A stretch of 40,030 nt of DNA. Origin: Candidatus Giovannonibacteria bacterium RIFCSPLOWO2_12_FULL_44_15. GTDB taxonomy: Bacteria > Patescibacteriota > Minisyncoccia > JACPKW01 > UBA11713. The stretch spans positions 1 through 40,030 of the forward strand of contig MFIQ01000002.1 of assembly GCA_001778905.1 (NCBI GenBank), in the 5' to 3' direction. How positions within the stretch are numbered: position 1 is the first letter of the stretch; every line of letters begins with the position of its first letter. The position numbers and the translations under genes were made by a program. This document shows positions 7,988 through 18,392 of this stretch, piece after piece. Under the pieces are notes generated by a model. The model did no database searches. It saw nothing but the letters and a program-made list of their open reading frames with translations, and was not told the DNA's origin.

Positions 7988-8120
7988 GTTTATTTCCCCT
8001 TTCTTCCCTAGTTTTCAAGGGTCAATATCTACCTTTATTTCCTTAATTAATTAGCATATTTAGCCATTTTTGGCAATAGGCCTTTATTTTTAGCCCAAAA
8101 TATAATAATGTAAAAGCTAA

Positions 8121-8193
8121 CCGCCCATAGCTCAGCTGGTAGAGCAGCTCCCTTTTAAGGAGAAGGTCGTAGGTTCGATCCCTACTGGGCGGA
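8121..8193 (+). tRNA. tRNA-Lys(TTT)
   Basis: CCGCCCA/TGGGCGG acceptor, D-arm GCTC..GAGC, anticodon loop CTTTTAA, T-arm GTAGG TTCGATC CCTAC; no encoded CCA. Confidence 0.95.
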
Positions 8194-8388
8194 CATTTTA
8201 GAAAAGCGCAAGCCAGAGGAAGCCGCCTCGCTTCGCTCGGCGGCCATTTCGTATTGGATTTTGGGGGCAAAAACGAATTGGCGGTTTCGTAAAATATGAT
8301 TCGCGCCGATGTTTTCCTCCGGGTTCTTTTACGGTTTTTATCGGTGTGGCTCCGCCGCTTTTCGGATTTTTTGCGGGGGGCTTTCATC

Positions 8389-8409
8389 GCCCCGAACTTG
8401 TCGAGGGGC
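8389..8409. repeat. dispersed palindromic repeat (GCCCCGAACTTGTCGAGGGGC)
   Basis: Near-palindrome resembling the 24193-24212 element. Confidence 0.55.
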
Positions 8410-8446
8410 AAAAACGGTTCGCACTATTTCAAGAATACTGGACATT

Positions 8447-9496
8447 CTAGATCCCTTCCTTTTTGAGTTCTTCAATTATTTCTTTTGCTTTTTTGGAAAG
8501 ATGTTTCGGAGTTTTGACTGATATGCGGATTATAAGGTCTCCCCTTCTCGCGCCTTCGGCTCCCGGAACTCCGCGACCGCGGATTCGCAAGGATTCTCCG
8601 GAATCTATCCCTGCCGGAATTTTAACTTTAAGTATTCCGTCTAGCGCGTTTATCGTCCGCTCGCTTCCCAAAATAGCCTCTGTAATCGGGATTGCCAAAT
8701 CCATCACGAGATCTTCACCCTCGCGCGTAAACAGTGCGTGTTTCGATACATTAATACGGATATAAAGATCTCCGGCAACTCCCCCAGAAACAACTTCTCC
8801 CGATCCGGATATCTTAATTATCTCTCCGTCTCGTATGCCGGGGGGAACATTTACAACAATTTCTTCTCTTTTATGGACAACTCCCCCTCCTTTGCAAACT
8901 CCGCAAATCTCATCCGGAATTTTTCCGCGCCCGATGCATTTCCTGCATTCAACCACGCGCATGAAAGAACCCAAAAATGATTTCCCGGATTCGCGGACCG
9001 TGCCGGATCCATTACAAGACGTACACGTTTTGGTTTTTGAACCGGGCGCCACCCCGGAACCTTGGCAATTTGAACAATACGCTGCTTTAGTCAAAAGCAC
9101 TTTTCTTTGGACCCCGAAAATTGATTCTTCGAAATTTACGTCAACTTCAATTGAGATATCGCGCCCGCGCTTAACCCTAGTCCCTCGCCCGCCCATATTA
9201 AACAAGTCTTCAAAAATATCCCCGAAATCAAACCCGGACATATCGCCAAAATCAAAACCGGTCGCCCCATGTCCACCTCCGGCCTGATCCGAAAAAACCC
9301 TGCCATAGTGGTCGTATTCTGCGCGCTTTTTTTCGTCAGACAAAACTTGATAAGCTTCGTTGATTTCTTTAAAATCGTTTTCTTTGCCGCCTTTATCGGG
9401 GTGGTGCTTATGCGCCAATTTCCTAAACGCTTTTTTTATCTCGTCCTTGGACGCGTTTCTTTGGACTCCTAAAATCTCGTAATAATCTTTTGGCAT
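8447..9496 (-). CDS. dnaJ: chaperone DnaJ
   Basis: [34 protein letters not shown]-domain; four CxxCxGxG-type repeats; C-terminal DnaJ domain. Confidence 0.97.
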   Translation of the reverse strand: MPKDYYEILGVQRNASKDEIKKAFRKLAHKHHPDKGGKENDFKEINEAYQVLSDEKKRAEYDHYGRVFSDQAGGGHGATGFDFGDMSGFDFGDIFEDLFNMGGRGTRVKRGRDISIEVDVNFEESIFGVQRKVLLTKAAYCSNCQGSGVAPGSKTKTCTSCNGSGTVRESGKSFLGSFMRVVECRKCIGRGKIPDEICGVCKGGGVVHKREEIVVNVPPGIRDGEIIKISGSGEVVSGGVAGDLYIRINVSKHALFTREGEDLVMDLAIPITEAILGSERTINALDGILKVKIPAGIDSGESLRIRGRGVPGAEGARRGDLIIRISVKTPKHLSKKAKEIIEELKKEGI

Positions 9497-9499
9497 AAA

Positions 9500-10429
9500 T
9501 TAGTTGAACTCAACATATTCCTGCGGCATTGTTCGAGTAAAAATCTTAACAACCCCCGCGTATAGAAGTATTTTAAACGCAATCCAGCTAATTGCAACAC
9601 TTATCCAACCAAGCATGATAAAAAGCGTTCGGAAGGCTGCAAATACCGCCAACGCGAAAATTGCTGGCAAGTACTTTTTGTACGCTCCGAATCGAGCTTC
9701 GATAATGCCGATGCTCCCTTGATATAAAACATCTCCAATCCGCAAATTGCCTTCAATTTTTTCCGCTCCTAGATTTTTTGCGAGCTCTGCCCTGGCCTGC
9801 GCCAAAATTCCGCTTTTCTCCGCTTGGGACAATTTATCAAAAATGAAGGCATTTTCGCTTCGAATAACGGTGATTAACGCTTCGTCGACGGTTTTTGCCG
9901 GATCCGGAATATCAAATGGTAGGATTTTGCCTGCAAGCGGTATTTTGCCTGCTGCAGTAAGAACTTTCTCAAAAGCAGATTTTGGAATAATATCCTCAAA
10001 CTTTCGGATTCCATCCTCAGGATAGAAAAATCCTGCGAGAGAAAGTGCCATGATAGTTAGAAATGTCGGCAGCCCCTTACGCAATAGCTCGTCTACGGAA
10101 AAAGTCATTCGGGATTTAATTTCTTTTTTTATTCTCCCAGCCGGAATGAAACTTAGTATGGAGGATCCGAACATTATGCCTAACGCCAGATATTTATTTT
10201 CAAGAAAAAGAAGCGTCGGGGCAGCGCTTAAAAATATTGATAGGGCAGAGATGTTGTTGCCGAGAAGAATGAATGAGAGGCCTGTTATTCCAAAAAAGAA
10301 AACCAAGACTGCCGCGGAAAAAGGAGAGATCAACCCGAAAATCGGGTTCGTACCTCCCACGAGATACCAGAAATATCCTCCGCTCGCGATAATTAATCCC
10401 GAGAGTATTATTTTGGGCAAGAGTCTCAT
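9500..10429 (-). CDS. multi-TM membrane protein between dnaK and dnaJ
   Basis: 309-aa ORF, several hydrophobic segments; stop/start closely spaced with dnaK. Confidence 0.75.
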   Translation of the reverse strand: MRLLPKIILSGLIIASGGYFWYLVGGTNPIFGLISPFSAAVLVFFFGITGLSFILLGNNISALSIFLSAAPTLLFLENKYLALGIMFGSSILSFIPAGRIKKEIKSRMTFSVDELLRKGLPTFLTIMALSLAGFFYPEDGIRKFEDIIPKSAFEKVLTAAGKIPLAGKILPFDIPDPAKTVDEALITVIRSENAFIFDKLSQAEKSGILAQARAELAKNLGAEKIEGNLRIGDVLYQGSIGIIEARFGAYKKYLPAIFALAVFAAFRTLFIMLGWISVAISWIAFKILLYAGVVKIFTRTMPQEYVEFN

Positions 10430-12348
10430 TAACTCTTATTATCGTCTTTTTTTTCTTCTTTGTTAACGTCTTCGTATTCGGCCTCGCGCTCCTTTTCTGC
10501 GCTGCCCGTAGGATTTGGCCCTTCCTGCGGATTATTTTTGTACAATGCCTCGCCTATTTTGGAGATGGATTTCGAAAGCTCCTCGGTTTTATTCTTTATA
10601 TCCTCCGTATTCTCGCCGTCCTTTACGCCCTTAAGCTCAGCAATCTTCTCCTCAATTTCGCTTTTCGTTTCAGCTGGGACTTTGTCTCCGGCGTCTTTCA
10701 AAGCTTTCTCCGCAGTATACACCAAAGCGTCCGCTTGGTTCTTGATTTCAACCGATTCTCTTCGCTTATGGTCCTCAGTCTTGTGCGCCTCTGCATCCTG
10801 TTTCATTTTTTCGATATCCTCTTTGGAAAGCCCGGTTGAGGCCTCAATTCGAACAGATTGCTCCTTATTTGTCGCTTTGTCCCGCGCCTTCACGTTCAAA
10901 ATCCCGTTGGCGTCGATATCGAAAGAAACTTCAACTTGGGGCATTCCTCTGGACGAAGGCGCTATTCCATCCAGTATGAATCTGCCTAGAGTTTTATTGT
11001 ATTGCGCGATCTCGCGCTCTCCCTGCAAAACATGCACCTCAACCGAAGTTTGGTTATCCGCGGCGGTTGAAAATACCTGGCTTTTGGAAATCGGAATTGT
11101 CATATTCTTTTCGATTATTTTCGTAAAGACCCCTCCCAGGGTTTCGATTCCCAAAGAAAGCGGCGTTACGTCGAGAAGCAAGACATCTTTAATGTCTCCC
11201 TGTAATATTCCGGCCTGCGCTGCCGCTCCGAGCGCAACAACTTCGTCCGGGTTAATAGTGCGGTTCGGTTCCTTTCCGAATAATTTTTTAACCTCTTCCT
11301 GTATCGCGGGCATTCTCGTCTGCCCGCCGACCAAGATAATTTCGTCGATTTCACTCAATTTGAATCCGGCCCCTTTCGGCGAAGCTAAGGTTACGGTGTC
11401 CTTAGTAATATTTATTGATTTAACAATAAGGTCGCGGACAAGGTTTTCTAATTTCGCGCGGGCGAGCTTGATCAGAAAATGCTTGGGCCCAGACGCGTCC
11501 GCGGTGATAAACGGGATATTGATTTCCGTCTCCACCGTTGTCGACAATTCGTGCTTCGCTTTCTCGGCGGCTTCCTTTAAGCGCTGGAGGGCAAGGGCGT
11601 CTTTCGAAAGGTCAATGCCGTCGGATTTCTTGAATTCGCCTGCGAGATAGTTGATTAATATCTGGTCCAGGTCGTCTCCTCCGAGATGGGTATCCCCGCC
11701 AATTGCGCGAACTTCGACAGTATCCGAACTTACCTCCAAAACCGAAACGTCGAAAGTCCCACCCCCAAAATCGTACACAACAATTTTTTCGTCCTTCTTT
11801 TTATTCAATCCGTATGCAAGCGCTGCCGCCGTCGGCTCTGGCAAAATCCTTTTCACTTCGAATCCGGCGATCTCTCCGGCCGCCTTTGTCGCCGCTCTCT
11901 GCGAATCGTCGAAATACGCGGGCACCGTAATTACAGCCGCGTCTATTTTCTCACCTAATTTCGCCTCTGCGTCTCTTTTTAACTTCTGCAGGATCATTGC
12001 GGAGATTTCTTCCGGACGGAGCCATTTATCTCCCATTTTTGCTTCAACTCCTCCGTTTGCGGACGCCTGAATTTTATATGAAAGCCATTTTTTATCCCGC
12101 TCGACTTCCGGATCGGTAAATTTTCTCCCGATGAGCCGCTTTACCGAAAAAACTGTATTCTCGGGGTTTGTAACGGCTTGGCGCTTAGCCAGAAGCCCAG
12201 TTACCCTGTCTCCGGCTTTAGATATCGCGACCATAGACGGCGTTGTCCGAACACCCTCTTCGTTTTCTAGAATCTTCGGCTCCCCGCCCTCAATCACCGC
12301 CATCGCGGAGTTAGTTGTTCCTAAATCTATTCCTAATATTTTTGGCAT
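10429..12348 (-). CDS. dnaK: chaperone DnaK
   Basis: [32 protein letters not shown]...[22 protein letters not shown]. Confidence 0.98.
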   Translation of the reverse strand: MPKILGIDLGTTNSAMAVIEGGEPKILENEEGVRTTPSMVAISKAGDRVTGLLAKRQAVTNPENTVFSVKRLIGRKFTDPEVERDKKWLSYKIQASANGGVEAKMGDKWLRPEEISAMILQKLKRDAEAKLGEKIDAAVITVPAYFDDSQRAATKAAGEIAGFEVKRILPEPTAAALAYGLNKKKDEKIVVYDFGGGTFDVSVLEVSSDTVEVRAIGGDTHLGGDDLDQILINYLAGEFKKSDGIDLSKDALALQRLKEAAEKAKHELSTTVETEINIPFITADASGPKHFLIKLARAKLENLVRDLIVKSINITKDTVTLASPKGAGFKLSEIDEIILVGGQTRMPAIQEEVKKLFGKEPNRTINPDEVVALGAAAQAGILQGDIKDVLLLDVTPLSLGIETLGGVFTKIIEKNMTIPISKSQVFSTAADNQTSVEVHVLQGEREIAQYNKTLGRFILDGIAPSSRGMPQVEVSFDIDANGILNVKARDKATNKEQSVRIEASTGLSKEDIEKMKQDAEAHKTEDHKRRESVEIKNQADALVYTAEKALKDAGDKVPAETKSEIEEKIAELKGVKDGENTEDIKNKTEELSKSISKIGEALYKNNPQEGPNPTGSAEKEREAEYEDVNKEEKKDDNKS

Positions 12349-12361
12349 AATTTTATAGCTT

Positions 12362-12877
12362 TTAGCTTTTAATTTTTAATACTCCTACTTTCACTTTGGC
12401 CGGTCTTAGTACTTTCTCGAAGAGAAGCCAGCCTCTCTGCAAATCTTCGACCACTACATTATCTTTTTTCTCGTCATCGACTTCCTCTTTTTCTATCGCT
12501 TCGTGCATTGCCGGATCGAATTTTTTCCCCTCCGCTTCGATTTGCGTCACTACGTGCTGTTTTAAAATATCTTTCGCCTGCGAGTAAATTTGCTTGATCC
12601 CGCCGTCTCCATGCTTCATCGCCATCTCCAAAGAATCAGTTATCTTAAGAAATTCCAGGAGTACCGATGCTTGGGCGAATTTCACGAAAGTTTCCCTCGA
12701 CTTCTCTTCTTCCTTTCTGGCGTTTATAAAATCTGCCTTTGCTCTCTGCCACCCCGCTAAATGCTCGTCTTTCTCTTTTCTACAAGCTTTCAGGTCCTCC
12801 CGCATTTTTTTCAGCTTATCCTTTAGACCCTCCTCCTCGATAACTTCTTCCTCCAATTCTATTTCTTCGTCTGGCAT
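12362..12877 (-). CDS. grpE: nucleotide exchange factor GrpE
   Basis: Acidic N-terminus, coiled coil, [14 protein letters not shown]...[23 protein letters not shown]. Confidence 0.93.
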   Translation of the reverse strand: MPDEEIELEEEVIEEEGLKDKLKKMREDLKACRKEKDEHLAGWQRAKADFINARKEEEKSRETFVKFAQASVLLEFLKITDSLEMAMKHGDGGIKQIYSQAKDILKQHVVTQIEAEGKKFDPAMHEAIEKEEVDDEKKDNVVVEDLQRGWLLFEKVLRPAKVKVGVLKIKS

Positions 12878-12878
12878 A

Positions 12879-13601
12879 TTATCCGTTCATATCTTTAATA
12901 ATAAAATTCAGGAGAGAGGAGACCTTTTCATAATTCATCCGCTTGGGGCCGAGCGAGAAAACTACGCATTCTCCAAATTCGCCGTCCGAAAACTTCATCG
13001 AAACGGAGCCAAACTCTTTGGCATCTTTTAACGAACTCTCCCCACCGATAAAAACCGACGGCCTATCCTCAAAAGATTCCGCCAAAAATTTTTCGGCGAC
13101 GCCTTCAATGTTATCGATCAAACGGGAAAACTCAACTGTGAGGTTCCTGTCGTCAAATTCCGGTTCGGAAAAAACTTTTTCAAGCCCATAGGCTTCAATT
13201 CTGGGCTCGCCTCTGAAACTGGCGATTCCGGTAAAAAGGCCAACTTCGTCCGCAAGCGTTTTTACAAAATTCTCGAATAACATTTCGTGCCTGCTTCTAA
13301 CCTCTTGGACAAGTTCGTCCAGAACCATCCTTTCGTTTCGCGTTGGGTCTTTATGCGACATTAAATTATCAACAAAATACCGATACGCCTTATCGGTTGG
13401 AATCCTGCCCGAAGAAGTATACGGCTGCTCCAAATAGCCCTCCTTGTCCAGCTCGAGCATCGCGTTTCTGATCGTCGCAGGGCTCAATCTAAAAGTCTTA
13501 GATTCAAAAATTCTCCCCGAGGAAACAGAAGAAGCGCTCCGGACATAGTCTCGGATTATAAAATTAAGGATATTTTCCTCCCTAGCCCCCAATCTATTCA
13601 T
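12879..13601 (-). CDS. hrcA: heat-inducible transcription repressor HrcA
   Basis: SPATIRNAMLELDKEGYLEQPYTSSGRIPTDKAYRYFVD motif; CIRCE upstream. Confidence 0.95.
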   Translation of the reverse strand: MNRLGAREENILNFIIRDYVRSASSVSSGRIFESKTFRLSPATIRNAMLELDKEGYLEQPYTSSGRIPTDKAYRYFVDNLMSHKDPTRNERMVLDELVQEVRSRHEMLFENFVKTLADEVGLFTGIASFRGEPRIEAYGLEKVFSEPEFDDRNLTVEFSRLIDNIEGVAEKFLAESFEDRPSVFIGGESSLKDAKEFGSVSMKFSDGEFGECVVFSLGPKRMNYEKVSSLLNFIIKDMNG

Positions 13602-13619
13602 GACCTGATTTTATTCGAA

Positions 13620-13646
13620 TTAGCACTCCCTGTCAAGGACTGCTAA
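13620..13646. promoter_or_regulatory. CIRCE operator (HrcA binding site)
   Basis: TTAGCACTC-N9-GACTGCTAA, one mismatch from TTAGCACTC-N9-GAGTGCTAA, 19 bp upstream of hrcA. Confidence 0.92.
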
Positions 13647-13659
13647 TCAGTGGCCAAAA

Positions 13660-13719
13660 CTAGCGTTTCGCCCACTGCGGGGCTTTGCGGGCTTTCTTAA
13701 GGCCGAATTTGCGTCGTTC
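13660..13719 (-). pseudogene. displaced rpsI 3' tail
   Basis: Minus strand encodes ERRKFGLKKARKAPQWAKR* identical to the RpsI C-terminus (14328-14387) with about 14 synonymous nucleotide differences in 57. Confidence 0.9.
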
Positions 13720-13931
13720 TAAGTTGAAGCTGAGAGCAATTGCCACTCTCCCTTTCTTTTTACTGCCCGAAAAACATTATTTTTCTTCATTTCGGACGTA
13801 TCCTCATCCAGTATTATTTTTGAATTCCTGGGTAACGCATCCAAAATATCGGGGTGCTTTAAAATATATTCCTGAAATTCCACAGAAAGCTTTAAGTTTT
13901 TTTCCATTTTTTTTAATTCAGATTCAGACAT
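13719..13931 (-). CDS. small protein, possible DUF5647-like / toxin-antitoxin partner
   Basis: MSESELKKMEKNLKLSVEFQEYILKHPDILDALPRNSKIIL...; family recalled by eye, needs confirmation. Confidence 0.6.
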   Translation of the reverse strand: MSESELKKMEKNLKLSVEFQEYILKHPDILDALPRNSKIILDEDTSEMKKNNVFRAVKRKGEWQLLSAST

Positions 13932-13942
13932 GATTTAATAGT

Positions 13943-14275
13943 TTAGTTATTAAAAAATCTACTTTTTATTTGTTTGAAATTGCTTCTTAGATCTTTAAGT
14001 GAATAAGTTAACGCTAAATTGTAATCCTTTATTTTAAATTGTGTTATGACTTCTTTGCCGTTCTTATAATATGTGTGCTTATGCGGAAACCTCCATTTTA
14101 TTTTTCCAGTATAGTCGTGAGCTGTATCGTACCTAATTACAGGTTTCCATTCTTTCTTAAGACGGGCTTCAAAATTGACTGAAAACCCTAAAACTACCTT
14201 TTTCTCTCTAGAAAACTTTACATGAATACGGCTTCTTCTCGATAGCTCTATGGTGTAACCTTTTTCTATTTTCAC
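13943..14275 (-). CDS. small basic protein, possible toxin-antitoxin component
   Basis: 110-aa ORF, VIRYDTAHDYTGKIKWRFPHKHTYYKNGKEVITQF; 11 bp upstream of its partner ORF. Confidence 0.6.
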   Translation of the reverse strand: MKIEKGYTIELSRRSRIHVKFSREKKVVLGFSVNFEARLKKEWKPVIRYDTAHDYTGKIKWRFPHKHTYYKNGKEVITQFKIKDYNLALTYSLKDLRSNFKQIKSRFFNN

Positions 14276-14327
14276 TATACTCTATTTTGTTATATATGTG
14301 AATAAGGACGGGAATAGAATGGAAATA

Positions 14328-14837
14328 TTACCTCTTCGCCCACTGAGGAGCCTTCCTTGCCTTCTTTAAGCCGAATTTGCGGCGCTCTTTCATGCGCGGA
14401 TCGCGTTTTAGATATCCAAACGGTTTTAAAACTTTACGGAGTCCGGGCTCGATTTTCTCGAGCGCGCGAGAGATTCCGTGACGGACCGCTTCCGCCTGCG
14501 AGTGTATCCCTCCCCCGTTAACCATGACGCTTATCGAAAACTTTTGGGGGAGATTTGTTTTTTCCAAAGGCAGGTCGATTATATTTTTCAATTCAAATGT
14601 CGGGAAATACGAATCGTATGCTTTCTCGTTTATTGAAATCGAAAACGGGGTATTTTGAAAAATTCTGACGCGCGCGATAGAGGTTTTTCTTCTTCCAACC
14701 GCCTCTATATATTTTCCGCTGACCTCGGGCATGTGCGGACGCGGAACTTCCACCTTCTTTGATTCAGGTTTTTTTACAACTTTCTTTGCAGCTGGTTTTT
14801 TTGCAGCAATTTTCTTCTTTGGCGGCATTTTATTCAA
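14328..14837 (-). CDS. rpsI: 30S ribosomal protein S9
   Basis: AVGRRKTSIARVRIF, VNGGGIHSQAEAVRHGISRAL, RKFGLKKARKAPQWAKR; Lys/Ala-rich N-terminal extension. Confidence 0.97.
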   Translation of the reverse strand: MNKMPPKKKIAAKKPAAKKVVKKPESKKVEVPRPHMPEVSGKYIEAVGRRKTSIARVRIFQNTPFSISINEKAYDSYFPTFELKNIIDLPLEKTNLPQKFSISVMVNGGGIHSQAEAVRHGISRALEKIEPGLRKVLKPFGYLKRDPRMKERRKFGLKKARKAPQWAKR

Positions 14838-15171
14838 ATTTCAAATTCCTGATAATGTGCTTTCTCGATCGGTTTTTGGGAAGCATCCCCCAGACTGCGC
14901 GCTTGAAAACTTCTCTTGGGCTTTTTGCCCAAAGCTCTTTTAGCCCTATATGCTTCAACCCGCCCGGGTATCCGGAATAGTCGGCGTATACTTTCGTCCT
15001 GAGTTTCGTCGGATGAATATTCAATTCTTTGACGTTTTTAATCGTCAATGTGTGAGACGGCCTGATTCGGGGTTCAAAAGATGGCAAATTTTTTCCGCGA
15101 AGCATAAGTGCGGCCGCCGATGCGGCCCGCCCAAGAGATTTTCCTTTTACGTCTAAAACTGCGTTCTCCAT
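14830..15171 (-). CDS. rplM: 50S ribosomal protein L13
   Basis: DVKGKSLGRAASAAALMLRGK...YSGYPGGLKHIGLKELWAKSPREVFKRAVWGMLPKNR. Confidence 0.95.
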   Translation of the reverse strand: MENAVLDVKGKSLGRAASAAALMLRGKNLPSFEPRIRPSHTLTIKNVKELNIHPTKLRTKVYADYSGYPGGLKHIGLKELWAKSPREVFKRAVWGMLPKNRSRKHIIRNLKFE

Positions 15172-15176
15172 AAAAT

Positions 15177-15527
15177 TTATACGAATTCGATTAATGCCAT
15201 GGGAGCGCGGTCCGAAGGACGGGTCCCAAGCTTGATTATTCTAGTATATCCTCCTTTGCGGTCAAGATATTTTGGTGCCAAGACGGTCTGCAGTTTTTTG
15301 GCCGAGATATTATCCGGCAATATTGCGAGTATGTCTCTACGCGCGGCAAGTCCGCTATTTTTGGCTTTAGTGACAAGTCGTTCAACTTTCGGCCTGATTT
15401 CTTTCGCCTTCGCCTCGGTCGTTTTTATTTTTTCCTTCAAAATGAGCGCCCTCAATAAAGAGCGCATCAAAGCAACGCGAACTTTCCTGACTCTGCCGAA
15501 TTTTCTTCCTTTCTTCCTGTGCCTCAT
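15177..15527 (-). CDS. rplQ: 50S ribosomal protein L17
   Basis: MRHRKKGRKFGRV...KIKTTEAKAKEIRPKVERLVTKAK...GGYTRIIKLGTRPSDRAPMALIEFV. Confidence 0.96.
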   Translation of the reverse strand: MRHRKKGRKFGRVRKVRVALMRSLLRALILKEKIKTTEAKAKEIRPKVERLVTKAKNSGLAARRDILAILPDNISAKKLQTVLAPKYLDRKGGYTRIIKLGTRPSDRAPMALIEFV

Positions 15528-15528
15528 T

Positions 15529-16506
15529 TTATTCTTTAAGCGATTGCCCTATTTTGGAAAGTGCTTCCTCAATTTCTTCGACTGCTTTAGAGCCTATTCC
15601 CTGGAGCGAAAGCAAATCTTCTTTTGATTTTTTAACCAACCCTCCAACCGTCCTGATGCCAGCCCCCGATAAGGCGTTCTGGGTACGGGAAGAAAATTCA
15701 AGATCTTCTATCCGGACTTTAAGCGGATCTTCGTCGTCAAGCGCTTTCCCCGCTTCGGCAGAAGCAATCTCTTCTTGAGAAAGCTCCGCAACTTCGGGAA
15801 CTTCGCTTTTAACCTTCTCTTCGTCAAAAACCAGCGCTTCAAGCTGCTTTACTAAAATCCTGACGGCCTCCTCGATAGCGTGCTTCGGATTAATGGTCCC
15901 GTCGGTTTCGATCAAAATCCTAAGCCGGTTGTAATCTGTCCGATCGCCCACACGCATATTTTCAACCTCATAGTTTACTTTCTTTATCGGCGTAAAAATG
16001 GCGTCTAGGGTCAGCATGCCGACTTCAGCTTTTTCCTTCTCGAGAACTTCCCTCGGGATATATCCCAAGCCGCGCTCGACAGTGGCTTCAATTTCGAACT
16101 TCGCTTCCTTGGAAGTTAAAGTCGCAATGGTTAAATCCTTATTCATGACTTCCACTTGCGTCGGGGTTTCAAAGTCGCCAGCGGTCACTTTTTTAACTCC
16201 TTTGGCGGATATCTTTATAACCTGCGGCTCATCAACATGCATCAATAACCTAACCTGTTTTAAATTGAGGATTAAGGATATTATGTCCTCTTTAACGTCC
16301 GGAATCGTCGAGAATTCATGGGATACCCCGTGAATTTTGACGCGGGTAATAGCAGCCCCCGGCAGAGACGACAGAAGAACGCGACGCAAGCTATTCCCTA
16401 TAGTATGCCCGTAGCCCGGGTGCAGGGAATCAATCTCGTAAACTCCTTTATTTTCTTCCTCGGATACGGTGCGTATGCGGGAAGGTATTGAAATGGTGTA
16501 GCTCAT
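15529..16506 (-). CDS. rpoA: DNA-directed RNA polymerase subunit alpha
   Basis: HPGYGHTIGNSLRRVLLSSLPGAAIT; C-terminal alphaCTD helices. Confidence 0.97.
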   Translation of the reverse strand: MSYTISIPSRIRTVSEEENKGVYEIDSLHPGYGHTIGNSLRRVLLSSLPGAAITRVKIHGVSHEFSTIPDVKEDIISLILNLKQVRLLMHVDEPQVIKISAKGVKKVTAGDFETPTQVEVMNKDLTIATLTSKEAKFEIEATVERGLGYIPREVLEKEKAEVGMLTLDAIFTPIKKVNYEVENMRVGDRTDYNRLRILIETDGTINPKHAIEEAVRILVKQLEALVFDEEKVKSEVPEVAELSQEEIASAEAGKALDDEDPLKVRIEDLEFSSRTQNALSGAGIRTVGGLVKKSKEDLLSLQGIGSKAVEEIEEALSKIGQSLKE

Positions 16507-16537
16507 AACTCAATCGTTAAACCATTAATTAATAATT

Positions 16538-17152
16538 TTATCTCGAGTAAAACTCAATGATCGCCTTTAAATTAATATTTGAACCCAAGAGTAAATCGTC
16601 TTCCGTCGCGGGAGAACTTAATACAACGCCTTCTTTTTTCTCTTTATCAAAAGAAAGCCAGGCTGGCGGGACATATTTTTTGAGGTAGGTATCCAAATCC
16701 CTAAAAATTCCACCGGAAAGGCTTTGCTGCTTGATTGTAATTTTGTCGTCTTTCTTGACCCTGAATGACGGGATATTCACCCTCCTGCCGTTCACCATAA
16801 AATGCCCGTGCGTGACGCCCTGCCTTGCCTGCGTTCGAGTCTGTGCAAACCCCAGGCGGTAAACCGCGTTATCGAGCCTCGACTCCAAAAATTTCATAAG
16901 ATTTTCCCCAGAGTCTCCAGTCCTTTTCTCCGCTTCCCTTATATAATTCCTGAACTGGCGTTCTCGAAGGTTATACAAAAATTTAAGTTTCTGTTTTTCT
17001 TTAAGCTGTGCCCCGAATTCGGACGAAGCACGCGAAAACTTGCGCGTTTTCCCATGCTCGCCGGGGGCATACGGCTTTCTTTTAAACGCGCATTTCTCGC
17101 GTCCGCAAATCGACATCCCCAACCGCCTGCAAATTTTGCATGAAATCCTCAT
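16538..17152 (-). CDS. rpsD: 30S ribosomal protein S4
   Basis: CKICRRLG...[16 protein letters not shown]4 domain [37 protein letters not shown]. Confidence 0.96.
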   Translation of the reverse strand: MRISCKICRRLGMSICGREKCAFKRKPYAPGEHGKTRKFSRASSEFGAQLKEKQKLKFLYNLRERQFRNYIREAEKRTGDSGENLMKFLESRLDNAVYRLGFAQTRTQARQGVTHGHFMVNGRRVNIPSFRVKKDDKITIKQQSLSGGIFRDLDTYLKKYVPPAWLSFDKEKKEGVVLSSPATEDDLLLGSNINLKAIIEFYSR

Positions 17153-17156
17153 ATTT

Positions 17157-17588
17157 TTATACTCGTCTTGGTTTAGGCGGCTTCGGGCCGTTATGCGGCA
17201 CTGGCGTTAAGTCCCTGATAAATTGTATTTCAAAACCCTTTGACGCGAATGTCCTGATTGCGGATTCCCTGCCCGAGCCGATTCCTTTGACTTTGATCCC
17301 GACTTCTTTCAATCCCATTAATTTGGCTTGTTCGGCGATAAATTCCGAAACCTTAGACGCAGCGTATGGAGTTCCTTTCCTTGCTCCTTTGAATCCCATG
17401 GCTCCGCAGGAAGAAGATAGTATGACATTCCCTCCCCGGTCAGTCAGTGTGGCAATCGTATTATTATAAGTTGAAAGAATATTCAAAACCCCAAAGTCTA
17501 TTTTCCGCTTCGGAAGTTTTGACTGGGACTGGCTTTTGGCTCCTCCCGAAGCCCCGTCTGCTTTTTGGATTACTCTTTTCTTGCCCAT
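17157..17588 (-). CDS. rpsK: 30S ribosomal protein S11
   Basis: [24 protein letters not shown]...[19 protein letters not shown]...[18 protein letters not shown]. Confidence 0.97.
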   Translation of the reverse strand: MGKKRVIQKADGASGGAKSQSQSKLPKRKIDFGVLNILSTYNNTIATLTDRGGNVILSSSCGAMGFKGARKGTPYAASKVSEFIAEQAKLMGLKEVGIKVKGIGSGRESAIRTFASKGFEIQFIRDLTPVPHNGPKPPKPRRV

Positions 17589-17614
17589 ATTTTATTTATA
17601 GTGAGTTTATCGAA

Positions 17615-17998
17615 CTATTTTTTCTCAAGCTTGCGCTTTCCCGAACCCATCGTCTTCCTGACATTGCCCCTTCGAGTTCTCGAATTGGTCTTGGTCCTCT
17701 GCCCACGGGACGGAAGGCCTCTCGAGTGGCGCATCCCGCGATAGGATCCGATATCCCTGAGCCGTTTTATATTGAATAAAATTTCTCTCCGCAATTCGCC
17801 TTCAACCTTGTAATTCTTTTCTAGTTCCTCGCGCAGCCTGTTTATCTCGTCCCCCTTTAAATCCTTAGGGTGCTTCCCTTCCGGTATCCCCGCTTTTTCT
17901 AAAATTTTTAACGCCGAATTGCGCCCGATCCCGTAAATATAAGTAAGAGCTATCTCAAGCCTTTTACTGTCCGGTATATTTATGCCTGCAATCCTCAT
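17615..17998 (-). CDS. rpsM: 30S ribosomal protein S13
   Basis: [25 protein letters not shown]...[31 protein letters not shown]. Confidence 0.97.
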   Translation of the reverse strand: MRIAGINIPDSKRLEIALTYIYGIGRNSALKILEKAGIPEGKHPKDLKGDEINRLREELEKNYKVEGELRREILFNIKRLRDIGSYRGMRHSRGLPSRGQRTKTNSRTRRGNVRKTMGSGKRKLEKK

Positions 17999-18007
17999 AA
18001 ATAATTT

Positions 18008-18121
18008 TTAGCCTTGGCGCTGTTTATGCTTCGGGTTTTTGCAAATTACATGCAAACGTCCGCGTCGGCGGACTACTTTGCACGAACTACAAATTTTCTT
18101 AACTGAAGCTCGAACCTTCAT
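18008..18121 (-). CDS. rpmJ: 50S ribosomal protein L36 (absent from the ORF track because of its length)
   Basis: [37 protein letters not shown]. Confidence 0.96.
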   Translation of the reverse strand: MKVRASVKKICSSCKVVRRRGRLHVICKNPKHKQRQG

Positions 18122-18133
18122 TCAATTTAAACT

Positions 18134-18352
18134 TTATAATCTTTGTATTATTCGCCCCTTTTTTTCATCGTAAGGCGTCATCTCGACTTTAACCTTATCG
18201 CCAACAAGCACTTTTATGTAAAAAAGACGCATCTTTCCTGCGAGATGCGCGAGGATTTCCCTCTTGTCCTCCAATATAACCTTGAAGGTAGCGTTGGGCA
18301 AAGCCTCTATTACCTGTCCTTGGATGATTGTTTTGTCCTTATTTTCTAACAT
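18134..18352 (-). CDS. infA: translation initiation factor IF-1
   Basis: [57 protein letters not shown]. Confidence 0.96.
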   Translation of the reverse strand: MLENKDKTIIQGQVIEALPNATFKVILEDKREILAHLAGKMRLFYIKVLVGDKVKVEMTPYDEKKGRIIQRL

Positions 18353-18392
18353 TCTAATCCGCCAGCAGGCGAATAGTCCTTATATCTTAATC

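Larger units (their letters stand above)
13714..14381 (-). mobile_element. putative small integrative insertion at rpsI 3' end (gene-tail replacement)
   Basis: Two-gene segment bounded by duplicated rpsI tails sharing the exact 12-mer gccgaatttgcg (13702-13713 and 14370-14381). Confidence 0.65.

Noticed and set aside
8043-8411. 122-aa minus-strand ORF (…SRDRTYDLLLKRELLYQLSYGR…)
   Set aside because: Antisense to tRNA-Lys; this peptide string is the usual artefact of translating tRNA antisense, and the remainder is repeat-like spacer.
10460-11650. 396-aa plus-strand ORF
   Set aside because: Antisense to dnaK; long shadow ORF caused by biased codon usage, low-complexity Ser/Phe content.
18362-18378. 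gccagcaggcgaat as another copy of a dispersed palindrome
   Set aside because: Too short and partial to support as a repeat copy.
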